Positions 8,136-15,819 of a DNA stretch of 64,000 nucleotides are shown here, in pieces; position 1 is the first letter of the stretch; every line of letters begins with the position of its first letter. The stretch is from contig JBBSCO010000008.1 of assembly GCA_038250235.1 (NCBI GenBank), positions 4,831-68,830 on the forward strand. The letters run 5' to 3'. The notes under the pieces were generated by a model. It was not told where the DNA came from, searched no databases, and was given only the letters and a program-made list of their open reading frames with translations. This DNA is from JAAUTS01 sp038250235 (lineage in GTDB: Bacteria > Verrucomicrobiota > Verrucomicrobiia > Methylacidiphilales > JAAUTS01). The position numbers and the translations under genes are program-made.

Positions 8136-8528
8136 TTACCAGATATAGAGGAGCACTTCGCCCCCCACATTTTGTTTCTTTGCTTCACGGCCGGACATCA
8201 CACCCTTCGGAGTTGACAGGATACTGACGCCTAGACCGCCTAAAACTTTGGGAATCTCACGGGCACCAACATAGATGCGGATACCGGGTTTCGAGACACG
8301 CTTGATGCCACGGATCGCTTTTTGGCGCTGGTTGGACTTCAAAGTCACTTTGAGTTTCTGGATTTTGCCTTCCTTGGTCAATTCAAAGTCCTCAATGAAA
8401 CCTTCTTTTTTCAGCACGTCGGCCACATCCCCTTTGAGGCGGGAGTAGGGGGCGACGACTTCGGGTTTGGAAACCTTGTTCGCGTTGCGAAGGCTCGTCA
8501 GAAAATCAGCTAATGGGTCTGTCTGCAT
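8136..8528 (-). CDS. rpsH: 30S ribosomal protein uS8
   Basis: Primary 16S rRNA-binding protein of the central domain. The 130 aa product begins MQTDPLADFLTSLRNANK and ends in the conserved C-terminal signature STPKGVMSGREAKKQNVGGE. In E. coli S8 is the translational repressor of the spc operon through a hairpin at the rplE start. No such hairpin was recognised here. Confidence 0.98.
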   Translation of the reverse strand: MQTDPLADFLTSLRNANKVSKPEVVAPYSRLKGDVADVLKKEGFIEDFELTKEGKIQKLKVTLKSNQRQKAIRGIKRVSKPGIRIYVGAREIPKVLGGLGVSILSTPKGVMSGREAKKQNVGGEVLLYIW

Positions 8529-8554
8529 AATGGTTCTTTCTTAACAGTCCGGGA

Positions 8555-8740
8555 TTACCAGCTGGCTTTCGTGACACCGGGGATTTCCCCCTTCAATGCC
8601 ATTTCACGGAATTGGATGCGGCTGACGCCGAATTTTCTCATATAAGCGCGGCGCCGACCGGTGATACTGCAGCGGTTGTACTTCCGGCTGGAGAATTTCG
8701 GTTTGAGCTTCTGCTTGGCTATCCAGGATTTTTTGGCCAT
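8555..8740 (-). CDS. rpsN: 30S ribosomal protein uS14, short form without zinc ligands
   Basis: Small 61 aa uS14 of the type that normally carries a zinc ribbon (type Z length, ending IPGVTKASW). The zinc-site positions read C24, T27, S40 and Q43 where the zinc form has four cysteines, so metal binding is almost certainly lost. The rest of the family pattern (KKSWIAKQKLKPKF, RRAYMRKFGVSRIQFRE) is intact. It lies between rplE and rpsH as usual. Confidence 0.96.
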   Translation of the reverse strand: MAKKSWIAKQKLKPKFSSRKYNRCSITGRRRAYMRKFGVSRIQFREMALKGEIPGVTKASW

Positions 8741-8769
8741 ACGTTTCGGTTCTCTTGTCTCTATCTGAC

Positions 8770-9333
8770 TTAGGCAGTCTTACGGTCTGCGAAGGGCAGT
8801 CCCATCAGGGACAGCAATTCTTTGGTTTCATCTTTCGTCTTGGCCGTGGTCACAATGGTCACGTCCATGCCGAGGTTGCGTTTAATCTTGTCCAGTTCGA
8901 TTTCAGGAAAAATGGTGTGATCCTTGATCCCGAGTGTGTAGGCACCGCGTCCGTCAAAAGCACGGGCGGAGATGCCACGGAAGTCACGGATACGGGGCAA
9001 GGCCATGCGGGTCAGGCGCAACAGGAATTCATACATGACCCGGCCGCGGAGGGTCACTTTGCAGCCGATTTCCTGGCCTTCACGCAATTTGAAGTTGGAA
9101 ATGCTGGTTTTGGAAATGGTGCGGATGGGTTTCTGGCCGGTGATAAGAGTCACATCATGGATCGCATCTTCCAGGGCGTTCTTCACATCCTGGGCCGATG
9201 CTATACAGCAGTTAACCACGATCTTCTGGATCTTGGGCACCTGGTTGACATTCTTGTAACCGCGCGATGTTTTCAACGCGGGAACCACCTTCTCCAGGTA
9301 TTCTTCTTTTAAATTGGTAACACTTGAGCTCAT
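8770..9333 (-). CDS. rplE: 50S ribosomal protein uL5
   Basis: 5S rRNA-binding protein that contacts P-site tRNA. The 187 aa product shows the uL5 signatures NVNQVPKIQKIVVNC near the N-terminus, LITGQKPIRTISKTSISNFK, the arch region RDFRGISARAFDGRGAYTLG and the C-terminal DVTIVTTAKTKDETKELL. Normal length and position (after rplX, 6 nt gap). Confidence 0.98.
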   Translation of the reverse strand: MSSSVTNLKEEYLEKVVPALKTSRGYKNVNQVPKIQKIVVNCCIASAQDVKNALEDAIHDVTLITGQKPIRTISKTSISNFKLREGQEIGCKVTLRGRVMYEFLLRLTRMALPRIRDFRGISARAFDGRGAYTLGIKDHTIFPEIELDKIKRNLGMDVTIVTTAKTKDETKELLSLMGLPFADRKTA

Positions 9334-9339
9334 GACTTG

Positions 9340-9633
9340 TTATTCCTTGGTCTTGGAGGCTTTGACGGGCTTTTCCCCGGCGGCAACCAATTTCAAATTT
9401 GATACGTGGATGGAACCTTCGCGCTGTTCAAATCCACCTTTGGGATTGTTTTGCGTGGGACGGACAGATTTCTTGATCATGTGTACGCCCTCGATGATGA
9501 CGCGGGCTTTCTTGGTCAGAATCTGCAGGATTTTACCCTGTTTTCCTTTGTGGGCTCCGCTGATGACTAGAACCTGATCGTTCTTCTTCACATGGTAGCG
9601 GCGGGGCACGGTGATATCACTGGTCTTTTTCAT
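9340..9633 (-). CDS. rplX: 50S ribosomal protein uL24
   Basis: Assembly-initiator protein that binds 23S rRNA through a KOW motif. The 97 aa product shows the KOW pattern KNDQVLVISGAHKGKQGKIL, followed by the typical IIEGVHMIKKSVRPTQNNPKGG. The C-terminal ~20 residues are a short basic tail. Its start overlaps the rplN stop by 4 nt (ATGA type). Confidence 0.97.
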   Translation of the reverse strand: MKKTSDITVPRRYHVKKNDQVLVISGAHKGKQGKILQILTKKARVIIEGVHMIKKSVRPTQNNPKGGFEQREGSIHVSNLKLVAAGEKPVKASKTKE

Positions 9634-9998
9634 ATAACCTCCGGAGCGAGGGAAATGATTTTCATGAAATTCTTCTCGCGCAATTCACGGGCGACAGGTC
9701 CGAAGATACGGGTGCCGCGCGGGTTTAAATCTTTATCGATGATGACGATGGCGTTGCTGTCAAAACGGAGGGTCGAACCGTCTTTACGCTTGATGGCCTG
9801 CTTGGTGCGGACGATCACGGCCCGAACCACATCGCTCTTCTTCACTGTACCTGTGGGAGCCGCCTCCTTCACGTTGCAGGTGATGACATCGCCGATGCGG
9901 GCGACCTGGGAGTTTTTCTTGCCGATGACACCAATCATCGTGGCCTTGCGGGCCCCGGTGTTGTCAGCGACATCCAACCATGAACGAATTTGAATCAT
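9630..9998 (-). CDS. rplN: 50S ribosomal protein uL14
   Basis: uL14 lies at the subunit interface near bL19. The 122 aa product begins MIQIRSWLDVADNTGARKAT and contains the family signature from VVIRTKQAIKRKDGSTLRFD into NAIVIIDKDLNPRGTRIFGP. Length and sequence are canonical. It follows rpsQ after 17 nt and overlaps rplX by 4 nt. Confidence 0.98.
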   Translation of the reverse strand: MIQIRSWLDVADNTGARKATMIGVIGKKNSQVARIGDVITCNVKEAAPTGTVKKSDVVRAVIVRTKQAIKRKDGSTLRFDSNAIVIIDKDLNPRGTRIFGPVARELREKNFMKIISLAPEVI

Positions 9999-10015
9999 AC
10001 GCGTTACCTAAATTA

Positions 10016-10288
10016 TTACTTGCTGATTACCTGAACCAGCTCCCAGCGCTTCAGTTTGCTGAGGGGGCGGGTTTCCGCGATGAGGACGGTGTCGCCGACT
10101 TTGGCTTTGCCTTCTTCATCATGGGCATAAAACTTGTTGGAGACCTTGACGATCTTCTTGAAACGGGGGTGAGGCACGCGGCGCACGACCTTTACAACGA
10201 TGGTTTTCTGCATTTTGTCAGAAACCACTTCGCCGGTCTTCTCTTTGCGTGTGGCTTTCACCACTTTGTCTGCTGTAGCTGTTGTCAT
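10016..10288 (-). CDS. rpsQ: 30S ribosomal protein uS17
   Basis: Primary 16S rRNA-binding protein with an OB fold. The 90 aa product has a short basic N-terminal extension, then GEVVSDKMQKTIVVKVVRRV, the central PRFKKIVKVSNKFYAHDEE and the C-terminal KVGDTVLIAETRPLSKLKRW, all characteristic. It lies between rpmC and rplN as in the standard S10/spc order. Confidence 0.97.
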   Translation of the reverse strand: MTTATADKVVKATRKEKTGEVVSDKMQKTIVVKVVRRVPHPRFKKIVKVSNKFYAHDEEGKAKVGDTVLIAETRPLSKLKRWELVQVISK

Positions 10289-10314
10289 AACGTTGTCTTT
10301 AAATCCTCAGCCAG

Positions 10315-10524
10315 TTAAGCCGAAGCTTTGGCACCTTTGATCCGGCGGGTGCTGGATACAGTTTCAATACGCGCAATCGTCTTGCGGATTTCTTTCAAAC
10401 GGCTGGGGCGTTCCAACTGGCCGCTCTGTTGCTGAATCCGCAGGTTCAGGCGCTCCTGTTTCAGATCCTGGATTTTACTTTTCAGTTCCTGGTCACTCAG
10501 ATTATTTACTTCTGCAATTTTCAT
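10315..10524 (-). CDS. rpmC: 50S ribosomal protein uL29
   Basis: Small two-helix protein at the polypeptide exit tunnel, part of the SRP and trigger factor docking site. The 69 aa product shows the family pattern ELKSKIQDLKQERLNLRIQQ and ends with a REIRKTIARIETV helix. Its ATG overlaps the rplP stop by 4 nt. Confidence 0.97.
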   Translation of the reverse strand: MKIAEVNNLSDQELKSKIQDLKQERLNLRIQQQSGQLERPSRLKEIRKTIARIETVSSTRRIKGAKASA

Positions 10525-10946
10525 ACGCTCAATTTCCTGTCACGGCTGATAAAACGGGTGCCCATGGGGAGCTTGGACGCAGCCAGGCGAAGTGATTCGC
10601 GGGCGGTGGACTCCGGCAGACCATCAAGTTCAAACAAAATGTTGCCTGGACGAATCACGGCCACCCACTTGTCGGGAGCGCCTTTACCCTTACCCATCCG
10701 GGTTTCAGGCGGACGGGATGTGACGGACTTGTCAGGGAAAACACGGATCCAGAGCTTGCCCTTGCGCTTCATGTTGCGGGTCAGGGCGACACGGGCTGCT
10801 TCGATCTGGATGTTGGTCAACCAGTGACGTTCCAGAGTTTGCAATCCGAAAGAACCGAAGGCGAGAGTGGTTCCACGTGTTGCGTCGTGTGCGCGGCTGC
10901 GGCGCTGTGTTTTGCGGTATTTAACGCGTTTTGGAAGTAGTGGCAT
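10521..10946 (-). CDS. rplP: 50S ribosomal protein uL16
   Basis: uL16 organises the A-site region of the large subunit. The 141 aa product begins MPLLPKRVKYRKTQRRS and contains the conserved blocks TNIQIEAARVALTRNMKRKG, IRVFPDKSVTSRPPETRMGK and GKGAPDKWVAVIRPG. Length is normal. The rpsC stop lies 3 nt upstream of its start. Confidence 0.98.
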   Translation of the reverse strand: MPLLPKRVKYRKTQRRSRAHDATRGTTLAFGSFGLQTLERHWLTNIQIEAARVALTRNMKRKGKLWIRVFPDKSVTSRPPETRMGKGKGAPDKWVAVIRPGNILFELDGLPESTARESLRLAASKLPMGTRFISRDRKLSV

Positions 10947-10949
10947 AAA

Positions 10950-11594
10950 TCAATTGGCAGCGGGGGCTGCTTCCTCCTTCAGACAAATCCAGACTTTGAT
11001 ACCGATCTTGCCGGCCATGGTATTGGCTTCGGTGAAACCGTATTCAATATTGGCACGCAGGGTGTGCAAGGGAACTTTGCCTTCGCGATAAGGCTCGGAA
11101 CGGGCAATTTCAGCGTTCTGCAAACGACCGGAGCAACGCACTTTGATCCCGAGGGCACCGAAATCCATGGCGGTCTGCACGGCTTTTTTCATGGCGCGGC
11201 GGAAAGAGATACGACGTTCGAGCTGAACAGCGATATTTTCGGCCACGAGCTGGGCGTCGATTTCAGGATTCTTGACTTCCTTCACGTCAACCAGGACATC
11301 ACGACCGGGAAGCATTTCGTTGATCTCGGTCTTGAGCTTGTCCAGTTCCGATGCCTTGCGCCCGATGACGAGGCCGGGACGTGCGGTGAACAGGTTCACA
11401 CGGACACGGTTGGCGGCACGTTCAATGGTGATTTTGGAAATCGCGGCACCGACCAGACGTTTCTGGAGGAATTGGCGGATTTCATAATCTTCGTGAAGGA
11501 AGATCGGAAAATCTTTTTTGTTGGCATACCACATCGAGCGCCAATTGCGCTTGACGCCTACGCGGAATCCAAAGGGATGTACTTTCTGGCCCAT
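10950..11594 (-). CDS. rpsC: 30S ribosomal protein uS3
   Basis: uS3 forms part of the mRNA entry channel and its helicase activity. The 214 aa product starts MGQKVHPFGFRVGVKRNWRS, has the type 2 KH domain with GRKASELDKLKTEINEML (in place of the usual GxxG-type loop), and the C-terminal S3 domain with ISFRRAMKKAVQTAMDFGAL. Length is normal. Confidence 0.98.
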   Translation of the reverse strand: MGQKVHPFGFRVGVKRNWRSMWYANKKDFPIFLHEDYEIRQFLQKRLVGAAISKITIERAANRVRVNLFTARPGLVIGRKASELDKLKTEINEMLPGRDVLVDVKEVKNPEIDAQLVAENIAVQLERRISFRRAMKKAVQTAMDFGALGIKVRCSGRLQNAEIARSEPYREGKVPLHTLRANIEYGFTEANTMAGKIGIKVWICLKEEAAPAAN

Positions 11595-11600
11595 ACTAGT

Positions 11601-12020
11601 TTATTCCTGTGCTTTCTTGCGACGGGCCTGTGTTTTGGTGGCTGCCGCTTTTTTGGACTTGGCCTTGGGTGTTTCTTCCACCTCTTCGACCCGTTCTGTT
11701 AAAATGATTCGGACATGGCTGGTGCGTTTGTTGATCGGGGAGGCCGATCCACGGGCACGGGGCATGAAACGCTTGATCGTCGGGCCTTCACCCACGGTTG
11801 CTTCTTTGACCACCAGGTTCTGGGGGTTCATCGCGTTGTTGTTCTCCGCGTTGGCAATAGCCGACTTCAGGGTTTTGTAAATCACCCGGGCCGCTTTTTG
11901 CGGATAAAATTCCAGCATCTCCAGAGCACCCAATGCGGGCAGGCCCTGGATATGGCGTGTCACATTCCTCGCTTTAAAAGCGGAAATGCGCGTATATTTT
12001 GTCACAGCCTTAACTTCCAT
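11601..12020 (-). CDS. rplV: 50S ribosomal protein uL22 with basic C-terminal tail
   Basis: uL22 lines the exit tunnel constriction. Core residues 1-~110 include the N-terminal ARNVTRHIQGLPALGALEML and the tunnel-hairpin region GPTIKRFMPRARGSASPI, followed by RTSHVRIILTE. The last ~30 residues are an acidic-then-Lys/Ala-rich tail beyond the usual end, giving 139 aa. It follows the unusual gene at 12026-12733 with a 5-nt gap, so both should be on the same mRNA. Confidence 0.97.
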   Translation of the reverse strand: MEVKAVTKYTRISAFKARNVTRHIQGLPALGALEMLEFYPQKAARVIYKTLKSAIANAENNNAMNPQNLVVKEATVGEGPTIKRFMPRARGSASPINKRTSHVRIILTERVEEVEETPKAKSKKAAATKTQARRKKAQE

Positions 12021-12025
12021 AATTT

Positions 12026-12733
12026 TTACTTTACTGTTTCCAAGCTCAGGCGGTCTCCCACCTGGACTTTTTCTTTCTCAATCACACCTTCTATCAAAGC
12101 AGTACTTAAATACTCTCTGACCTCAATCAGTCTTGCTCTCCCGATTACCTTGCTGTTTCGCAAGACACGGAAAGGCATCCCGATCCGGGCTTCCTGAGCC
12201 CTGCCAAAATTCGCAATAGCCTGTGTCCCATCCTCACTCAAGGCACTGATGACACCGGATCTCATGTCGGAAGCGATGGCCACTTTCTGTTCGCCGCCCA
12301 TCGCAACCTTCACCGCTCTCACTGCGACTTCATACTCCGCTCGACGCTGGGCTTTATCCAGCGGACCGGCCTGTTGAAGGCGTTGCCCGGATACGATCAA
12401 CTCATTGACCGATTCCTGCAACTTGAGACGGTTTTTTTCGCTCCGGTATAGTTCCCCCACCAATCTCACCAGCTTGTCCTGCATGGCTTTTTCATTGGCG
12501 GTCAGGGCTTCCATACCGAGAGCTTCATGTTCGAGCTTGAGTTCAACCCACTTCCCGTGGAAGTAGTCCGACTCCGTCTGGGCCAGGGCGAGGCTTTCCT
12601 CCAACTGCCGCAGACGCTGCTCCAACTCCGCTTTGCTACTGTCTTGTAAAGAACGTTTAGGAGGCTCTTGTCCTCCAAGGTTCAACACTAGGCCGAACCA
12701 GATGATACCCAACAATTGGGCGACTTTTTTCAC
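12026..12733 (-). CDS. Secreted coiled-coil protein of unknown function inside the S10 operon
   Basis: Function not recognised. The 235 aa product starts at a GTG (12731-12733), 2 nt after the rpsS stop. Residues 1-~21 look like a signal peptide (MKKVAQLLGIIWFGLVLNLG). Residues ~30-125 are rich in heptad-like Leu/Glu/Arg patterns (KAELEQRLRQLEESLALAQT) and predict a coiled coil. The C-terminal ~90 residues are beta-like (RIGMPFRVLRNSKVIGRARL, VQVGDRLSLE), reminiscent of the C-terminal SH3-like domain of flagellar FlgT, but this is only a resemblance. Tight packing between rpsS and rplV implies co-expression with ribosomes. An envelope protein in this place is very unusual. Confidence 0.9.
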   Translation of the reverse strand: MKKVAQLLGIIWFGLVLNLGGQEPPKRSLQDSSKAELEQRLRQLEESLALAQTESDYFHGKWVELKLEHEALGMEALTANEKAMQDKLVRLVGELYRSEKNRLKLQESVNELIVSGQRLQQAGPLDKAQRRAEYEVAVRAVKVAMGGEQKVAIASDMRSGVISALSEDGTQAIANFGRAQEARIGMPFRVLRNSKVIGRARLIEVREYLSTALIEGVIEKEKVQVGDRLSLETVK

Positions 12734-12735
12734 AA

Positions 12736-13014
12736 TTACTTGGTGATCTTTTCCGTATGTCCACCGTGTCTCTTGAAGATACGTGTGAGCGAAAATTCAC
12801 CGAGCTTGTGTCCGACCATGTTTTCAGTGACGAAAACCGAGTTGAACACCTTTCCATTGTGTACCAGAAAAGTTTGACCAACGAAATCAGGCGTGACCAT
12901 GGAACGGCGTGACCATGTTTTGATGGGCTTCTTGCCCTCTTCACGGATCTGCTTTTCCACTTTCCTCATCAAGTGAGCGTCCACAAAGGGACCTTTTTTC
13001 AAACTACGTGCCAT
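12736..13014 (-). CDS. rpsS: 30S ribosomal protein uS19
   Basis: 30S head protein near the A-site finger. The 92 aa product begins MARSLKKGPFVDAHLMRKVE and holds the signature TPDFVGQTFLVHNGKVFNSV, then VGHKLGEFSLTRIFKRHGGH. Length is canonical. Normally rplV follows directly, but here the secreted coiled-coil gene is inserted between them. Confidence 0.98.
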   Translation of the reverse strand: MARSLKKGPFVDAHLMRKVEKQIREEGKKPIKTWSRRSMVTPDFVGQTFLVHNGKVFNSVFVTENMVGHKLGEFSLTRIFKRHGGHTEKITK

Positions 13015-13045
13015 AATATTTTCCTGTGTTCCGTTATGCTAAAAT

Positions 13046-13885
13046 TTATTTCTTGGGGCGGCGAGTCAGGATGAAGCCATTCGAAGGCTTGTGTTTCCTG
13101 CGGGTTTTCAGTCCCTTGGCCACCTGGCCCCATGGTGACACCAGATGCTGGCGTCCGCCACCACCCTTGCTCTTGGCTTCACCACCACCGTTTGGATGGT
13201 CAACAGGGTTCATCACCATACCGCGAACGCGGGGACGGCGACCAAGCCAGCGGTTACGACCGGCTTTGCCGAGCTTCACTTTTTCGTGGGAAGGATTGCT
13301 GACCTGGCCGATGACTGCGTAGCAAGTGCCGTGGATCTGACGAATTTCGCCGGAAGCCAGCTTCAACTGGGCGTATTCACCCGTCAGACCCATGAGGGTG
13401 GCGGAAGAACCGGCCGAGCGGACCATCTGGGCGCCCCGGCCGGGGATGAGTTCGATGTTGTGGATGGCCATGCCAAGGGGGATGGCTTTCAAAGGGAGCG
13501 CATTGCCGACTTCAGGAGCTGCTGTGGGTCCGGAAACAACCTTCGTTCCAACAACCAGGTTGTTCGGAGCGATGATGTAGGATTTCTGCCCATCCTTGTA
13601 TTCGATCAGTGCTATGCGGGCATTACGGTTCGGATCGTACTCGATACCGATGACGGATGCGGGTTCGCCATGGCGGTCACGCTTGAAGTCAATCACGCGA
13701 TAGAATTTCTTGTGTCCACCGCCGCGGCGGCGGGAGGTCAGACGCCCGTTGTTATTGCGTCCACCGGTCTTTTTCAAGGGAAGGAGCAGGGATTTTTCCG
13801 GGGTCTTCTTCGTGATGGTGGAGAAGTCCGGGCCGGCGTGGTAACGCTGGGCGGGAGTCAGTGGTCTGAAAGTTTTGATGGCCAT
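13046..13885 (-). CDS. rplB: 50S ribosomal protein uL2
   Basis: uL2 is needed for subunit association and peptidyl-transferase centre structure. The 279 aa product shows GRNNNGRLTSRRRGGGHKKF, the SH3-like region VISGP-type block (here VVSGPTAAPEVGNALPL) and the near-invariant C-terminal GRRPRVRGMVMNPVDHPNGG with the functionally important His. Length is normal. Confidence 0.98.
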   Translation of the reverse strand: MAIKTFRPLTPAQRYHAGPDFSTITKKTPEKSLLLPLKKTGGRNNNGRLTSRRRGGGHKKFYRVIDFKRDRHGEPASVIGIEYDPNRNARIALIEYKDGQKSYIIAPNNLVVGTKVVSGPTAAPEVGNALPLKAIPLGMAIHNIELIPGRGAQMVRSAGSSATLMGLTGEYAQLKLASGEIRQIHGTCYAVIGQVSNPSHEKVKLGKAGRNRWLGRRPRVRGMVMNPVDHPNGGGEAKSKGGGGRQHLVSPWGQVAKGLKTRRKHKPSNGFILTRRPKK

Positions 13886-13907
13886 AATCTAGTTCTGGTT
13901 TGTGAAA

Positions 13908-14192
13908 TTAAATCAGCTCAAGCGTTTCGCCGGCTTTCAGCGTCACGATGGCTTTTTTCCAGTTGGGTTTTTTTCCGAAAGCAGCGGTGCGCTCGCGTTT
14001 TTTCTTCCCGGTGACACGGAGGGTATTCACGGAATCAACCTTCTTGTTGAAGATTTTTTCAACGGCGTGGCGGATGTCCTGCTTGGTGGCCTTGAGATCC
14101 ACTTCGAAAACATACTGGTTATGTTTTTCTTTCAGACCGCCAGCTTTTTCAGTGACGCGCGCGCGTTTAACGATGTCGTAAGGATTTTTCAT
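13908..14192 (-). CDS. rplW: 50S ribosomal protein uL23
   Basis: Exit-tunnel protein and docking site for trigger factor and SRP. The 94 aa product begins KNPYDIVKRARVTEKAGGLK and contains the KFEVDxxATK-like stretch (YVFEVDLKATKQDIRHAVEK) and VDSVNTLRVTGKKKR. Normal size, between rplD and rplB. Confidence 0.97.
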   Translation of the reverse strand: MKNPYDIVKRARVTEKAGGLKEKHNQYVFEVDLKATKQDIRHAVEKIFNKKVDSVNTLRVTGKKKRERTAAFGKKPNWKKAIVTLKAGETLELI

Positions 14193-14198
14193 GGCGTT

Positions 14199-14810
14199 TT
14201 ATTTCAGGCGATCGGAAAGAACCGAATAGGCGTCTTCAGCCAGAATCACCTGGCGGAAAGTGAGGATGTGTTCGGCGTTGACCAGGGCTGCTTCAATGAC
14301 TTCAACTTTGGGCATGTTGCGGGAAGCCAGGATGGCATTCTTATCCACGCTCTTGGTGATGAAAAGGATCGAGCCGGTCAATTTATTGGTCTTGATCAGG
14401 TCAGAAAGTTTCTTGCTCTTGTGGTCGGTCAATCCGAGGGAAGGAACCGACTGCAGGCGTCCGGATTTGGCGGCTTCGCTGATGGCCTTGGTCAGAGCGC
14501 GGAGTTTGACGCTCTTGGAGAGACGGTGGGAATAGTCGCGGACGTGAGGTCCGAAAACCACACCACCACCGGTCCAGACCGGGGAGGAAGCGTAACCGGC
14601 GCGGGCATTACCCGTACCTTTTTGGCGCCAGGGTTTCTTACCGGAGGCAGCCACAGTTGCTTTGGTTTTAACCTGATGCGTTCCGGCGCGGCGATTGGCC
14701 TGATAGCCGACCACGACGTCGTGCAGAGTCTGGGTGGACTTGCCGTTTTCAATCAGCTTGATGTCCAAAGCAGCTTCAGCAGCTTTAAAATCGAGAGTTT
14801 TCAGTTTCAT
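14199..14810 (-). CDS. rplD: 50S ribosomal protein uL4
   Basis: uL4 lines the exit tunnel with uL22. In E. coli it is also the autogenous regulator of the S10 operon. The 203 aa product contains the tunnel loop signature KKPWRQKGTGNARAGYASSP with the following VWTGGGVVFGP, and the C-terminal Rossmann-like part. Its start overlaps the rplC stop by 4 nt. No S10-type leader hairpin was identified in front of rpsJ, which here is inside a longer operon. Confidence 0.98.
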   Translation of the reverse strand: MKLKTLDFKAAEAALDIKLIENGKSTQTLHDVVVGYQANRRAGTHQVKTKATVAASGKKPWRQKGTGNARAGYASSPVWTGGGVVFGPHVRDYSHRLSKSVKLRALTKAISEAAKSGRLQSVPSLGLTDHKSKKLSDLIKTNKLTGSILFITKSVDKNAILASRNMPKVEVIEAALVNAEHILTFRQVILAEDAYSVLSDRLK

Positions 14811-15454
14811 TTAGCGGCTTCCTTCTTGGCTTTGACAGCCTGACGAACGATAACGTAGCTGCCGTTGGCGCCCGGGATTGCTCCCTTGATGACGAGCAGG
14901 TTGTCGCTCTCACGAACCTGGATAACGCGCAGGTTCTGCACGGTGGCTTTGGTGTCGCCCATGTGACCGGGCATACGCTTGTTCTTGAAAATACGACCTG
15001 GCTTGTTACGGCAACCGATGGCGCCTGCGCGGCGGTGCATCATGGAACCGTGGGTTTCAGGCTGGCCACCGAACTTGTGACGTTTGACAACACCCTGGAA
15101 ACCGCGGCCTTTGGAGAGACCGATAACGTCGACCAGCTGGCCGACAGCAAAACGGGTTACGGTAACAGCATCACCGAGATTCAGTTCTTCCCCTTCAAAA
15201 TCGAATTCCTTGAGGAAACGCTTCGGGGTGGTGCTGGCCTTCTTGAAGTGACCCAGCAAAGGTTTGCTGGCAGTGCGCTCAGGCTGCTCATCATAAGCAA
15301 GCTGCACGGCGTTGTAACCGTCTTTTTCAGCGGCTTTTTTGACTTGTGTCACGATGTTCGGGCTGGCTTCGATCACAGTCACAGCCGTGGCTGCGCCTTT
15401 GTCGTCATAAACCCGGGTCATCCCGACTTTTTTACCTAAAATTCCAATGCTCAT
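14807..15454 (-). CDS. rplC: 50S ribosomal protein uL3
   Basis: One of the two assembly-initiator proteins of the large subunit, reaching into the peptidyl-transferase centre. The 215 aa product begins MSIGILGKKVGMTRVYDD and contains the diagnostic FAVGQLVDVIGLSKGRGFQG and PGRIFKNKRMPGHMGDTKAT. A 52-nt gap separates it from rpsJ. Confidence 0.98.
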   Translation of the reverse strand: MSIGILGKKVGMTRVYDDKGAATAVTVIEASPNIVTQVKKAAEKDGYNAVQLAYDEQPERTASKPLLGHFKKASTTPKRFLKEFDFEGEELNLGDAVTVTRFAVGQLVDVIGLSKGRGFQGVVKRHKFGGQPETHGSMMHRRAGAIGCRNKPGRIFKNKRMPGHMGDTKATVQNLRVIQVRESDNLLVIKGAIPGANGSYVIVRQAVKAKKEAAK

Positions 15455-15506
15455 AGTGAATTCCGTTTGATCTCATCCCCGCTTTCGCCAGGAACTTGAA
15501 AAATTC

Positions 15507-15815
15507 TCAGATTTTAATGGTGATATCCACTCCGGCCGGGAGGTTGAGTTTCTTCAGTTCGTCCACGGTCTTGGCCGAAGGCTCCACGATGTCCAGAAGA
15601 CGTTTGTGGGTGCGGATCTCAAACTGTTCCATGCTCTTCTTGTCAACGTGAGGTGAGCGGTTCACGGTGTAGCGCTCAATCTTGCTCGGCAGGGGCACGG
15701 GTCCGCTGACGCGGGAGCCGGTGCGGACCGCTGTTTCAGCAATCTCGTGTGCCGCCTTGTCGATAAGACGATAATCAAAACCTTTTAAACGGATGCGTAT
15801 GCGTGTTCCAGCCAT
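15507..15815 (-). CDS. rpsJ: 30S ribosomal protein uS10
   Basis: uS10 of the 30S head, also the NusE partner of NusB in antitermination. The 102 aa product begins MAGTRIRIRLKGFDYRLIDK and carries the signature SGPVPLPSKIERYTVNRSPH followed by EIRTHKRLLDI. It lies 4 nt after fusA. No tuf gene intervenes. Confidence 0.98.
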   Translation of the reverse strand: MAGTRIRIRLKGFDYRLIDKAAHEIAETAVRTGSRVSGPVPLPSKIERYTVNRSPHVDKKSMEQFEIRTHKRLLDIVEPSAKTVDELKKLNLPAGVDITIKI

Positions 15816-15819
15816 AGGA

